Of a stretch of 64,000 nt of DNA, positions 1 to 7,313 are shown piece by piece. Made by a program: the position numbers and the translations under genes. The stretch lies in the NCBI GenBank assembly GCA_023433925.1, contig JAEYTO010000123.1, positions 30,785 through 94,784 of the forward strand. Reading direction: 5' to 3'. The first letter of the stretch is position 1. Each line of letters begins with the position of its first letter. This DNA is from Pseudomonadota bacterium. Its GTDB lineage: Bacteria; Desulfobacterota; Desulfovibrionia; Desulfovibrionales; Desulfovibrionaceae. Below the pieces are notes generated by a model, which saw nothing but the letters and a program-made list of their open reading frames with translations, had not been told where the DNA came from and did no database searches.

Positions 1-1112
1 CGGCGGACAGCGCGCCCAGTCCCTTCAACGGGCTCGCCGCCCAACTGCTCGACGCCTTGCCGTTCATGATCCTCATGCTGGACTCCGAGCGGCGCATCGT
101 CCACTCCAACGCGAGCGCCATGCGCTTCCTCGACCTGCTGAGCAGGGATGAGATGCTGGGAAAACTCCCGAGCGAAGCCCTGGGCTGCGCCCGGCCAGGC
201 GACAGCAGCAAGCCTTGCGGCGAGAGCGAAGCCTGCCGGCTGTGCGGCGCCAAGCAGGCCCTGGCGGCCTGCCTGGACGGCCAGCCCGGCATCCGCGACT
301 GCCGCATCACCACGCGCCAGGGCAGCCGGCGCCGCTCCCTGGACCTCAAGGTCTGGGCCAATCCGCTCGTCCTGGGCGGCCGGCGGTACACCGTGTTCTC
401 CTTCATGGACATGAGCCTCGAACATCGCCAGCGCATGCTCGAACGCGTTTTCTTCCACGACGTGGCCAACACCCTGGCCGGCCTCAAGGGCATCGTGGGG
501 CTCATCGAGGAAGAGGACGGCCGCGTCGAGCCCCACGATCTGGAAATCCTGCGCGCCTCCGTCGATCAACTCTCGGAGGAGATCGTCTCCCAGCGCGATC
601 TGGCCGCGGCCGAGCGCGGCGATCTGGTCGTGAGCGCCGCCCGGCTGTCATCCCTGGAGCTGCTCGCGCGGATCCGGGAAGGCTTTCGCCGCCGCAGGGC
701 CGCGCGGGACAAGAGCCTGGACATCGATCCCGCGGCCGCCGACGTGCGTTTCGAGAGCGATCCCGCGCTCCTCAAGCGTGTGCTCGGCAACATGGTCCTC
801 AATGCCCTGGAGGCCTCCTTGCCGGGCCAGGCCGTGGTCATCGGCTGCGAGGCCCCCGCGCCCGGAAGCGCGCGGGGCCCGACCTTCTGGGTGCGCAACG
901 CCGAGCCCATGCCCGGCGAGGTGGCCCAGCAGATATTCCAGCATTCCTTCAGCACCAAGGGCCAGGGCCGGGGCCTGGGCACATACAGCCTCAAGCTCCT
1001 GGGCGAGGACTACCTGGGGGGCGCTGTCTCCTTCGAGACAGGGCCGGATCGGGGCACGATCTTTCGCATCGCCCTGCCCGCACGCATCAAGAAGAGGGGG
1101 AGCACCTCATGA
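1..1112 (+). CDS. PAS-domain sensor histidine kinase (5' end outside window)
   Basis: A two-component sensor kinase that would autophosphorylate on histidine. The frame is open back to the window edge; the first possible start inside is a TTG at 57, so the N-terminus is probably missing. Numbering from that TTG: a PAS-like region (about 1-120) with a cysteine set C44, C54, C60, C63; an H-box with His134 in FFHDVANTLAGLKG; an N-box NMVLNALEAS near 245-254; and a G-box GQGRGLGTY near 302-310, giving a full HATPase_c domain. The spaced cysteines resemble those of many deltaproteobacterial PAS kinases and may bind a metal or sense redox state (inference). Its stop overlaps the next start by four bases, so the two are translationally coupled. 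No response regulator is visible in the window. Confidence 0.85.
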   Translation, partial: ADSAPSPFNGLAAQLLDALPFMILMLDSERRIVHSNASAMRFLDLLSRDEMLGKLPSEALGCARPGDSSKPCGESEACRLCGAKQALAACLDGQPGIRDCRITTRQGSRRRSLDLKVWANPLVLGGRRYTVFSFMDMSLEHRQRMLERVFFHDVANTLAGLKGIVGLIEEEDGRVEPHDLEILRASVDQLSEEIVSQRDLAAAERGDLVVSAARLSSLELLARIREGFRRRRAARDKSLDIDPAAADVRFESDPALLKRVLGNMVLNALEASLPGQAVVIGCEAPAPGSARGPTFWVRNAEPMPGEVAQQIFQHSFSTKGQGRGLGTYSLKLLGEDYLGGAVSFETGPDRGTIFRIALPARIKKRGSTS

Positions 1113-1471
1113 GCCATCCGCTCATCGACGACCTGCGTCAGGCCGCCCAACGCATACGCCAGTCCGAGGCCGAGGCCCGCGCCGCCATGGACCGAGGCGA
1201 CGAAGCGCGCTATCGCGAGCTTTACGCCGAGAAAGCCGACATCCTCCTGGACCTGCCCGAACTCGTCGCCCCGCACATGGCGGAGCTGCCCGACGACCTG
1301 GCCCTGCGCGTGTCCGAGGAGGCCGAAGGCTTCGCCCACCGGGCCGGACAGGCGCGCAGGCTGAACAGCATCTTCTACATGTACGCCCTGCTCTACCCGG
1401 CCGATTACAAGGAAGGCGATCCCAACGACCTGGAGCGTTTCATCGCCGGGATTGAAGCCGAGCTGGGCTGA
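1109..1471 (+). CDS. Conserved hypothetical protein coupled to the sensor kinase
   Basis: A 120-residue soluble protein that begins in an ATGA overlap with the kinase stop. It is rich in Arg, Glu and Ala and looks mostly alpha-helical, with a likely coiled-coil first half and an aromatic YMYALLYPADY stretch near residues 90-100. It has no signal peptide or membrane segment. I do not recognise a named family. Tight coupling to the kinase suggests a role in the same signalling pathway, but that is inference from position only. Confidence 0.75.
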   Translation: MSHPLIDDLRQAAQRIRQSEAEARAAMDRGDEARYRELYAEKADILLDLPELVAPHMAELPDDLALRVSEEAEGFAHRAGQARRLNSIFYMYALLYPADYKEGDPNDLERFIAGIEAELG

Positions 1472-1599
1472 GCGGTCCCTGGAGGCGTCCAGGGGCGAAA
1501 TGCCCAGGAAGCCTGGCTGCCCACGAGGCCGAATCGGGATGGGTGCGCCGCCACGGCAAGGCCTTCCCGCGCCCGGCGCGTCCCTTAAAGCAACTTGCG

Positions 1600-1662
1600 G
1601 AGGACTGGGAAGGGCTTTGCCCTCCCCAGACCCCACCTACCAAGGGCCACGGGCCCTTGGAA
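1600..1662. repeat. Paired palindromic hairpins (CCAAGGGCC family)
   Basis: The region between converging genes (1472-1698) holds two hairpins. One is GGGAAGGGC/GCCCTCCCC at about 1608-1628 with one mismatch. The other is a perfect 9-bp stem at 1640-1648 and 1652-1660 (CCAAGGGCC, loop ACG, GGCCCTTGG). The second is repeated at 11095-11115 with the same flanks (CACC before, GGAACC after). No clear T-tract follows, so it is an interspersed element that may also end transcripts from both sides. Confidence 0.6.
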
Positions 1663-1698
1663 CCAGCATTTCATTTGCAAATGGCTCTAACGGCCGGC

Positions 1699-2736
1699 TC
1701 AGGGACGGCGCAGTTCGCGGCCCTTGAGCAGGCCGAAGCAGCCGGCGAGCATCATGTCGCCGCCGGGCGCGGGCATGAGCACGGGCCGCCCGGCGAGCAG
1801 CGCGCGCCTTGGCCCCAGGACAACAGTGGCCGGGAAGCCGCGGGCCTCCTCGGGCAGGTCCAGGGTCAGGCAGCCATGGCCGTTGCCCTCGAAGACGTGC
1901 TCGAAGGTCAGCCCGCCACTGCGGAAGAGCGTCAGCTCGCTCCAGAGCCGCTCGGCGTCCAGCAGGCCCGTGTGATGCTCGTACACGCCCCACATGCGGC
2001 CCCGGAAGAGCAGGAAGGCGAGGGTGTGGCTGTTGCCCACGTTGACCAGGCAGAGTCCCTCGCGCCCGCCGCGCTCGGCCACCTCGGGATCGCTCAGGGC
2101 GCCGAGCACGGCCGCCGCGCCGGAATCGGCCACCAGCCCGCCGCCGATGGAGCACTGCAAGGCCGCCAAGCGGGTCAGCTCCTGGGGCGGCCGGTCGTGG
2201 ACCAGGGCCTCGGGCCTGCCGTCGGCCTCCAGGAGAAACCTGCGCCAAAGCTCGAAGCGGCCGAGGCGGTTGCTCCGGCCGGGGTGGAAGCCGTGATCCT
2301 GAGCGCAGGCCATGACCTCGTCGGGCATATCCAGCCCGGCGGCCGCCAAGAGCGCGCTCCAGAAGCCCGCGTCGTAGTCGGCCAGGCGCACGGGCACATG
2401 GTTTGGCGGGCAGGTTTCGTGGAGCACGATGCCCCTGGCCTCCAGACGCGCCAGGTCATCGGCCACGGAATAGGCCGCTTCCGGGTGCGCGGCCGTCGGC
2501 AGCCCGGCCTCCACATGGGCCATGAGCTCGCGGTGGAATCCGCCGCCCATGTTCATGCCGAAGAGGTACACGCCCCGGCGCTCGGCCGTAAGCCGGCGAA
2601 TGCGCGCGCCCACGTGCCGCGCGGGCGCGGGCAGGACGAATTTGGGGCAGTTCTCGGGCTCGCGGTCCGGCAGGAAGAGCAGCACGTCCTGCGTGCCGCT
2701 GCCGATGTCCAGGCAGAGGATGGATCTGGCGCTCAT
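1699..2736 (-). CDS. DUF1786 family protein (ASKHA-like fold suspected)
   Basis: A 345-residue cytoplasmic protein matching the DUF1786 family, which databases often label 'putative pyruvate formate-lyase activating enzyme' without experimental support. The N-terminal LDIGSGTQDVLLF resembles the phosphate-binding loop of actin/Hsp70/sugar-kinase ATPases. A later glycine-rich segment (SIGGGLVADSGAAAVLGAL, near residues 205-225) and VNVGNSHTLAFL (near 245) fit a second lobe of that fold. The start chosen is the ATG just before this loop. The gene sits alone, upstream of a CsaA-like gene on the same strand with a 50-base gap. Function is unknown. Confidence 0.75.
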   Translation of the reverse strand: MSARSILCLDIGSGTQDVLLFLPDREPENCPKFVLPAPARHVGARIRRLTAERRGVYLFGMNMGGGFHRELMAHVEAGLPTAAHPEAAYSVADDLARLEARGIVLHETCPPNHVPVRLADYDAGFWSALLAAAGLDMPDEVMACAQDHGFHPGRSNRLGRFELWRRFLLEADGRPEALVHDRPPQELTRLAALQCSIGGGLVADSGAAAVLGALSDPEVAERGGREGLCLVNVGNSHTLAFLLFRGRMWGVYEHHTGLLDAERLWSELTLFRSGGLTFEHVFEGNGHGCLTLDLPEEARGFPATVVLGPRRALLAGRPVLMPAPGGDMMLAGCFGLLKGRELRRP

Positions 2737-2786
2737 GTCGTGCTCGTTGTCGCCGGACGGTGCTCCGGGGCTCGGGTTTGCGGAAT

Positions 2787-3122
2787 CTAATGAATGCGTC
2801 CGCCAAGGGGCACGTCGCGCTCGGGCGCGAGCAGGATGATGCGGCCCTGCTCGTCCTCGGCCCCGAGCACGAGCACCTCGGACATGAAGTCCGCGACCTG
2901 CTTTGGCGGGAAGTTGAACACGGCGATGACCAGCCGGCCGGGCAGGTCCTCCAGGGCATAGGCCTGGGTGATCTGGGCGCTCGTCTTGCGCTCGCCCAGG
3001 GCGCCGAAGTCGATCCACAGCTTGTAGGCCGGCTTGCGCGCCTTGGGGAACGGCTCGGCGCGCACGATGCGGCCCACGCGCATCTCGACCTTGGCGAAAT
3101 CGTCGAATATGATGGAGGGCAT
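2787..3122 (-). CDS. CsaA-like tRNA-binding domain protein
   Basis: A 111-residue protein made of a single tRNA_bind (OB-fold) domain: MRVGRIVRAEPFPKARKPAYKL at residues 14-35, then the LVIAVFNFPPKQVADFMSEVLVLG core. This matches CsaA, described as an export-related chaperone in Bacillus, and the stand-alone tRNA-binding protein family. The start at 3122 is supported by an AGGAG box seven bases upstream. The length is typical for the family (about 110 residues). It is followed on the same strand by the DUF1786 gene. Confidence 0.85.
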   Translation of the reverse strand: MPSIIFDDFAKVEMRVGRIVRAEPFPKARKPAYKLWIDFGALGERKTSAQITQAYALEDLPGRLVIAVFNFPPKQVADFMSEVLVLGAEDEQGRIILLAPERDVPLGGRIH

Positions 3123-3245
3123 GAAGGCTCCTGTCGCATATCGGGGAAACCGAGCGCGCAGCATAGCCGCTGGATGGGCACGTGGCAAGGCGCGCGGCCG
3201 AACCCGGCGGGAAGCCTTGACTTTCCTGCCGGCTCCGGCAATGGC

Positions 3246-4094
3246 ATGGCCATGCGCATGCTCGCCATCCTGCTCGCGCCGCTGGCCCTGGCCTTTCTCT
3301 TCGCGCTTCTGAGCTACGTTTTCTATTGGTACGAGGTGGCCTCCTCCCCGCACCGGGCCGTATTCGAGCGCGCGGCGGCCGGTCATCCCTGGCGGCTGAT
3401 CCTGCGTCTGGCGGCCCTGGCCATGCGCGCGCAGTTGGCTGCCTACGGCTCGACACTTCTGGGCCTGTGGCCCGGCATGCACCGCCCGCGCGTCACCGAC
3501 GCCGGCGCGCCCGTGCTCTTCGTACACGGCCTCTACCATTCGGCCGGCGGCTGGGTGGCCATGCGCCGCAGGTTCCGCAAGGCCGGGGTGCGCAATCTCC
3601 ACGGCCTGAACTACAACTCGCTGCGCAACGACCTGCCGGCCATCGGCGAAATCCTCAAACAACGCCTGCGCGAGGTGCTCTCCGCCCATCCTGGCCGCAA
3701 GGTCTTCCTCGTGGGCCACAGCACGGGCGGGCTGGCCATCCGCCAGGCCTTGCTGGACGCCGGGATCAGGGACTCCGTGGCCGGCGCGGCCATCCTGGGC
3801 ACCCCGCACCATGGGAGCAAGCTGGCCGCCCTGGCCATCGGCCGCACGGCGCGGGACCTGCTCTGGGGCTGCGCCTTCATCCGCGGGCTGAACGCGGCCC
3901 CGGCTCCCGAGCTGCCTTTGCTCAGCTTGTACACGGAGTTCGACAACATGGTCCTGCCGCCCGAGGCGACGCGCATCCCGGCGGGCGCGCCATGGCGCGA
4001 GGAGCCCGCCGGCCTGTGCAGCCATGTGGGCCTGCTCTTCGACCGCTCCGTGGCCGAGCGCGTGCTCGACTTCTATCGAGAGTGCGCGCGCTGA
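3246..4094 (+). CDS. Membrane-anchored alpha/beta hydrolase (lipase-like)
   Basis: A 282-residue serine hydrolase with a hydrophobic N-terminal anchor (about residues 4-28) followed by a lipase/PGAP1-like alpha/beta hydrolase domain. Visible features are the oxyanion segment LFVHGLYHSAGGW (91-103), the nucleophile elbow GHSTGG (Ser159), ILGTPHHGS, a candidate catalytic Asp233 in YTEFDN, and His260 in LCSHVGLL. Substrate is unknown; carboxylic esters such as lipids are the usual targets. Three in-frame ATGs (3246, 3252, 3258) compete and none has a strong ribosome site; the first is used here. Confidence 0.8.
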   Translation: MAMRMLAILLAPLALAFLFALLSYVFYWYEVASSPHRAVFERAAAGHPWRLILRLAALAMRAQLAAYGSTLLGLWPGMHRPRVTDAGAPVLFVHGLYHSAGGWVAMRRRFRKAGVRNLHGLNYNSLRNDLPAIGEILKQRLREVLSAHPGRKVFLVGHSTGGLAIRQALLDAGIRDSVAGAAILGTPHHGSKLAALAIGRTARDLLWGCAFIRGLNAAPAPELPLLSLYTEFDNMVLPPEATRIPAGAPWREEPAGLCSHVGLLFDRSVAERVLDFYRECAR

Positions 4095-4218
4095 AGGGCC
4101 GACATGTCCCGGCCAACCGAAGCCCGCACTTGCGCGCGGCGGCGCAAACCTTTACAAGACGCCTCCGGCGACGGCCCAGGCGCCGCCGCACTTCCACGCA
4201 ACAAGGAACGTCTCCCGA

Positions 4219-4827
4219 ATGAATGTCATACCTTTTCTGATCACGCCCCTGATCTGCGCCCTCATCGGCTGGTTCACCAACTACGTGGCCGTCAAGATGC
4301 TCTTCCATCCCAGGCAGCCCGTGCGCCTGCCGCTGCTGACCATCCAGGGCGTGTTTCCCAAGCGCAAGTCGGCCCTGGCCGCCAACCTGGGCGAGGTCGT
4401 CGCGCGGGAACTCATCTGCGCCGGGGACGTCGGCACGCTCCTGCGCGACCCGGCCATGGCCGGCCGCCTGCACGGGCACGTGGATGCGCTGGTGGAGAAG
4501 CTGCTGACCCAGGATCTGGTCAAGGCCGTGCCCATGGCCGCCATGTTCCTGAACGGCCCGACGCTGGCGCGGGTCAAGGAAGCCCTGGTGCCCCAACTGG
4601 AGAAGTTCGTGCCCGAGCTCCTGGAGAAGGCCTCGTGCGAGCTGGAGTCCAAGCTGGACGTGAGCCGACACGTGCGCGAGCGCATCGAGAACTTCTCCAT
4701 GGACAAGCTGGAGGAGGTCCTCTTCGCCATCATGCGCAAGGAATTCCGCTTCATCGAGCTCGTGGGCGGAGTGCTCGGCTTCGTCATCGGCGTCTTCCAG
4801 TCAGCCCTGTTCGCCCTGCTGGCCTAG
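4219..4827 (+). CDS. DUF445 family membrane protein
   Basis: A 202-residue member of the DUF445 (YheB/YtpQ-like) family. The N-terminal transmembrane segment is followed by the typical GWFTNYVAVKMLFHP motif (residues 17-31). A soluble amphipathic middle follows, and a C-terminal hydrophobic helix (VGGVLGFVIGVFQSALFALL) would return to the membrane. The molecular function of the family is not established. The start ATG at 4219 has AAGGAA a few bases upstream. The gene is followed by a strong hairpin at 4844. Confidence 0.8.
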   Translation: MNVIPFLITPLICALIGWFTNYVAVKMLFHPRQPVRLPLLTIQGVFPKRKSALAANLGEVVARELICAGDVGTLLRDPAMAGRLHGHVDALVEKLLTQDLVKAVPMAAMFLNGPTLARVKEALVPQLEKFVPELLEKASCELESKLDVSRHVRERIENFSMDKLEEVLFAIMRKEFRFIELVGGVLGFVIGVFQSALFALLA

Positions 4828-4843
4828 TTTCTTCATGCCGCCA

Positions 4844-4874
4844 CCGGGAGAGGAGCGGCCCTCTCCCGGATTTG
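4844..4874 (+). terminator. Hairpin terminator after DUF445 gene
   Basis: A perfect 10-bp stem (CCGGGAGAGG at 4844-4853, CCTCTCCCGG at 4860-4869) with a 6-base loop, followed by ATTTG. The stem sequence resembles the GAGAGGG palindromes found elsewhere in the window. The rest of the 328-base gap (4828-5155) holds nothing else I can assign. Confidence 0.55.
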
Positions 4875-5155
4875 TCCCACCCGACCGCGACCGGTGGCCA
4901 CCGCCCCTTGGGCATGCGCCGAAGCCAACCATGCACCAGGATTCGCCCGGAAGTCGCCGCGCACATCCCGTCAGGCCTTTCGCCTTCCGGAACCGTACTT
5001 ATATTCCGCCTTCCGCGGCCCAGGCCTCGCGTGCCGGAGGCCTCGGCAAGAGCGCATGGCATGACGGCAACCCGGATCAACCGAGAACCAACCGCGACGT
5101 GAAACGGCTGGTGGCCGCTTCCGAGCCATCCGGCATCATGCAGGAGGAAACGATC

Positions 5156-5419
5156 ATGACGAACGACATGCTGCAACGGCTCAAGGCCAAGCTGGACGAG
5201 CACCACAGCTTCCCCTGCCCGTACACCTTCAAGTTCATCGTGCCCAAGGGCAAGGCCGGCGAGATGGAGGAGATCCTCCAGGGCTTCGAGTTCACCACCC
5301 GCCAGTCCCGCACCGGCAAGTACGTGAGCTACACAGCCGAAATCGAGATGGAGAGCAGCGACACGGTCATGGCCATCTATCGGGCCGCCGCGTGCATCGA
5401 GGGCCTCATAGCCCTGTAG
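5156..5419 (+). CDS. DUF493 (YbeD-like) family protein
   Basis: A small 87-residue protein of the YbeD/DUF493 ferredoxin-like-fold family: FPCPYTFKFIVPKGK (residues 19-33) and the C-terminal SRTGKYVSYTAEIEMES segment are typical. Members are thought to be small regulatory (ACT-like) domains; the target is unknown here. The start at 5156 is chosen because a full AGGAGG lies seven bases upstream; an in-frame ATG at 5138 would add six residues. It appears to be a single-gene unit. Confidence 0.8.
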   Translation: MTNDMLQRLKAKLDEHHSFPCPYTFKFIVPKGKAGEMEEILQGFEFTTRQSRTGKYVSYTAEIEMESSDTVMAIYRAAACIEGLIAL

Positions 5420-5573
5420 GGCGTCGCTGTCCGCGGGAGAGAGCGGACGGCCGAAGAACACGCGGCGTTCCGGCTTGCACGCCGAACGACCTTCGGCATG
5501 CGCCCCCCTTGCTCGGCCGGCCTGATTCTGCTACCTGCCTGTTGCCAACCAACGCACTTCCGCTGGAGCGCCC

Positions 5574-6302
5574 GTGATCGCATTCGAGCATGTCCACAAG
5601 TGGTTCAGTGAACTGCATGTCCTGAATGATGTCTCCCTGTCCATCCAAAAAGGCGAAGTGGTCGTCATCTGCGGGCCCAGCGGCTCGGGCAAGTCCACGC
5701 TCATCCGCTGCATCAACCGCCTGGAGCCCATCCAGCGCGGCCGCATCGTGGTCGACGGCCAGGATCTGAGCGCGCCCGACGTGAATCTCAAGATGCTGCG
5801 CGCCGAGGTGGGCTTCGTCTTCCAGCAGTTCAACCTCTATCCGCACATGACGGCCCTGGAAAACATCACCCTGGCGCCGATGATGGTGCGCAGGATGTCC
5901 CGGCGCGAAGCCGAGGACCTGGCCATGGAGTTGCTGGAGAAGGTCGACATCCCCGGCAAGGCCGGGGCTTATCCCTCGCAGCTCTCGGGCGGCCAACAGC
6001 AGCGCGTGGCCATTGCCCGCGGCCTGGCCATGCGGCCCAAGATCATGCTCTTCGACGAGCCCACGAGCGCGCTGGATCCGGAGATGATCAACGAGGTTCT
6101 GGACGTTATGAAGGATCTGGCCCGCGAAGGCATGACCATGGTCTGCGTGACCCACGAGATGGGCTTCGCGCGCGAGGTCGGCGACCGGGTCATCTTCATG
6201 GACGGCGGGCGGCTCGTCGAGGAGAACTCGCCCGAGGAGTTCTTCAATAATCCGCGCAGCGAGCGCACCAAGGAATTCCTGAGCAAGATTCTCTCGCATT
6301 AG
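5574..6302 (+). CDS. Polar amino acid ABC transporter, ATP-binding subunit
   Basis: A 242-residue ATPase of the GlnQ/HisP type that powers uptake of polar amino acids. It has Walker [10 protein letters not shown] (34-42), a Q-loop ([13 protein letters not shown]), the signature LSGGQQQR, Walker B IMLFDEP followed by TSALDPEM, and the switch histidine in CVTHEMGF. The start is GTG with GGAG nearby. It heads a plus-strand unit: ATPase, substrate-binding protein (97 bases on), then a double permease. It is a close paralogue of the ATPase at 17534-18262, showing the window holds two related systems. Which amino acid is carried cannot be read from sequence. Confidence 0.93.
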   Translation: MIAFEHVHKWFSELHVLNDVSLSIQKGEVVVICGPSGSGKSTLIRCINRLEPIQRGRIVVDGQDLSAPDVNLKMLRAEVGFVFQQFNLYPHMTALENITLAPMMVRRMSRREAEDLAMELLEKVDIPGKAGAYPSQLSGGQQQRVAIARGLAMRPKIMLFDEPTSALDPEMINEVLDVMKDLAREGMTMVCVTHEMGFAREVGDRVIFMDGGRLVEENSPEEFFNNPRSERTKEFLSKILSH

Positions 6303-6321
6303 GCTCACCCGGGATCACCGT

Positions 6322-6369
6322 CGGCCGTTTGGCCGGCGTTCGTTTGGGCGGGACGCGCCACGTCCCGCG
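6322..6369 (+). other. Two small hairpins between ATPase and binding-protein genes
   Basis: A 5-bp CGGCC/GGCCG hairpin at 6322-6335 and an 8-bp GCGGGACG/CGTCCCGC hairpin at 6348-6368 lie in the short gap inside the ABC operon. They may protect or process the downstream mRNA so that the binding protein is made in excess. This is inference; no T-tract is present. Confidence 0.35.
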
Positions 6370-6398
6370 AGTGGCTGTGCAACCAAGGAGAGTGTGCC

Positions 6399-7226
6399 AT
6401 GCGTCTGCTGAAAGCGTTTCTTGTCATGGCCGCCGTCGCGCTATGCGCCTCGTCGGCCTGGGCTGAATCGACCTATGACAAGGTCATGAAGGAGAAGGTC
6501 CTGCGCGCGGGCATCATGACCAACTCCATCCCCGGCGCCTTCTACAACGAGAAGCAGGAGTGGGTGGGCTTCGACGTGGACATCGCCGAGGAGATCGCCA
6601 AGCGCCTGGGCGTCAAGCTCGAGCGCGTGGTCGTGTCCGACAAAACCCGCATCAGCTTCGTGCAGCAGGGCCGCATCGACATGTCCGTGGCCAACATGAC
6701 CCACAAGCGCGAACGCGACAAGTCCATCGACTTCTCCATCACCTACTTCTTCGATGGCCAGAAGCTGCTCGTCAGGAAGGACAGCGGCATCACGGATTGG
6801 AAGGACGTGGTGGGCAAGAAGATCGCCTCGACCCAGGGCACCACGAGCGAGGTCAACGCCCGCAACATGCTCAAGAAGCTTGGCGACGCCAATGCCGAGA
6901 AGAACGTGATCTCCTTCCCCGACTACGCCTCCGCCTTCCAGGCCCTTCAGAACGGTCGCGTCGTGGGCTTCAGCACCGACTCCACGATCCTGCTCGGCTA
7001 CGCCGCCCAGGCCCCCGGCCAGTTCGTGCTCGTGGGCGACTTCATCTCCGACGAGCCCTACGGCATCGGCCTGCCCGAGAACGACTCCAAGTGGCGCGAC
7101 GCGATCAACTTCGCGCTGCAGGACATGTGGGCCGACGGCGCGTACAAGAAGATCTACGATAAGTGGTATGGCCCCGACACGCCCTACCACTTCCCGCTGA
7201 CCGCCAAGATCGAGATGTGGCCGTAG
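6399..7226 (+). CDS. Polar amino acid ABC transporter, periplasmic binding protein
   Basis: A 275-residue SBP_bac_3 family protein. A signal peptide (basic start, hydrophobic core, cleavage after AWA at about residue 22) sends it to the periplasm. Features of the family are the VLRAGIMTNSIPGAFYNE opening, the WVGFDVDIAEEIAKRLG motif, SVANMTHKRERDKSIDFSITYF and the closing DEPYGIGLPENDSKWRD block. AAGGAG precedes the ATG. The gene lies between the ATPase and the fused permease and is followed by a strong hairpin, a layout that usually gives more binding protein than membrane subunit. Its closest visible relative is the binding protein at 16632-17450. Confidence 0.92.
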   Translation: MRLLKAFLVMAAVALCASSAWAESTYDKVMKEKVLRAGIMTNSIPGAFYNEKQEWVGFDVDIAEEIAKRLGVKLERVVVSDKTRISFVQQGRIDMSVANMTHKRERDKSIDFSITYFFDGQKLLVRKDSGITDWKDVVGKKIASTQGTTSEVNARNMLKKLGDANAEKNVISFPDYASAFQALQNGRVVGFSTDSTILLGYAAQAPGQFVLVGDFISDEPYGIGLPENDSKWRDAINFALQDMWADGAYKKIYDKWYGPDTPYHFPLTAKIEMWP

Positions 7227-7247
7227 GCCGTATTGGACCATGACTCG

Positions 7248-7284
7248 CGCGGGTCCGGGAGAGTTCCCGGACCCGCGGTTTTCC
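7248..7284 (+). terminator. Intra-operon hairpin between binding protein and permease
   Basis: A perfect 13-bp stem (7248-7260 with 7265-7277, loop GAGT) followed by GTTTTCC. It sits between the binding-protein gene and the permease of the same operon, so it is best read as a partial terminator or a 3'-end stabiliser for the upstream part of the mRNA. Confidence 0.55.
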
Positions 7285-7313
7285 GCCAACCCGCTGCATT
7301 GGGACCACCACGC

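Noticed and set aside
1543..2790. A 415-codon plus-strand open frame opposite the DUF1786 gene.
   Set aside because: It is the antisense of a recognisable protein in a high-G+C sequence and contains no motif of its own.
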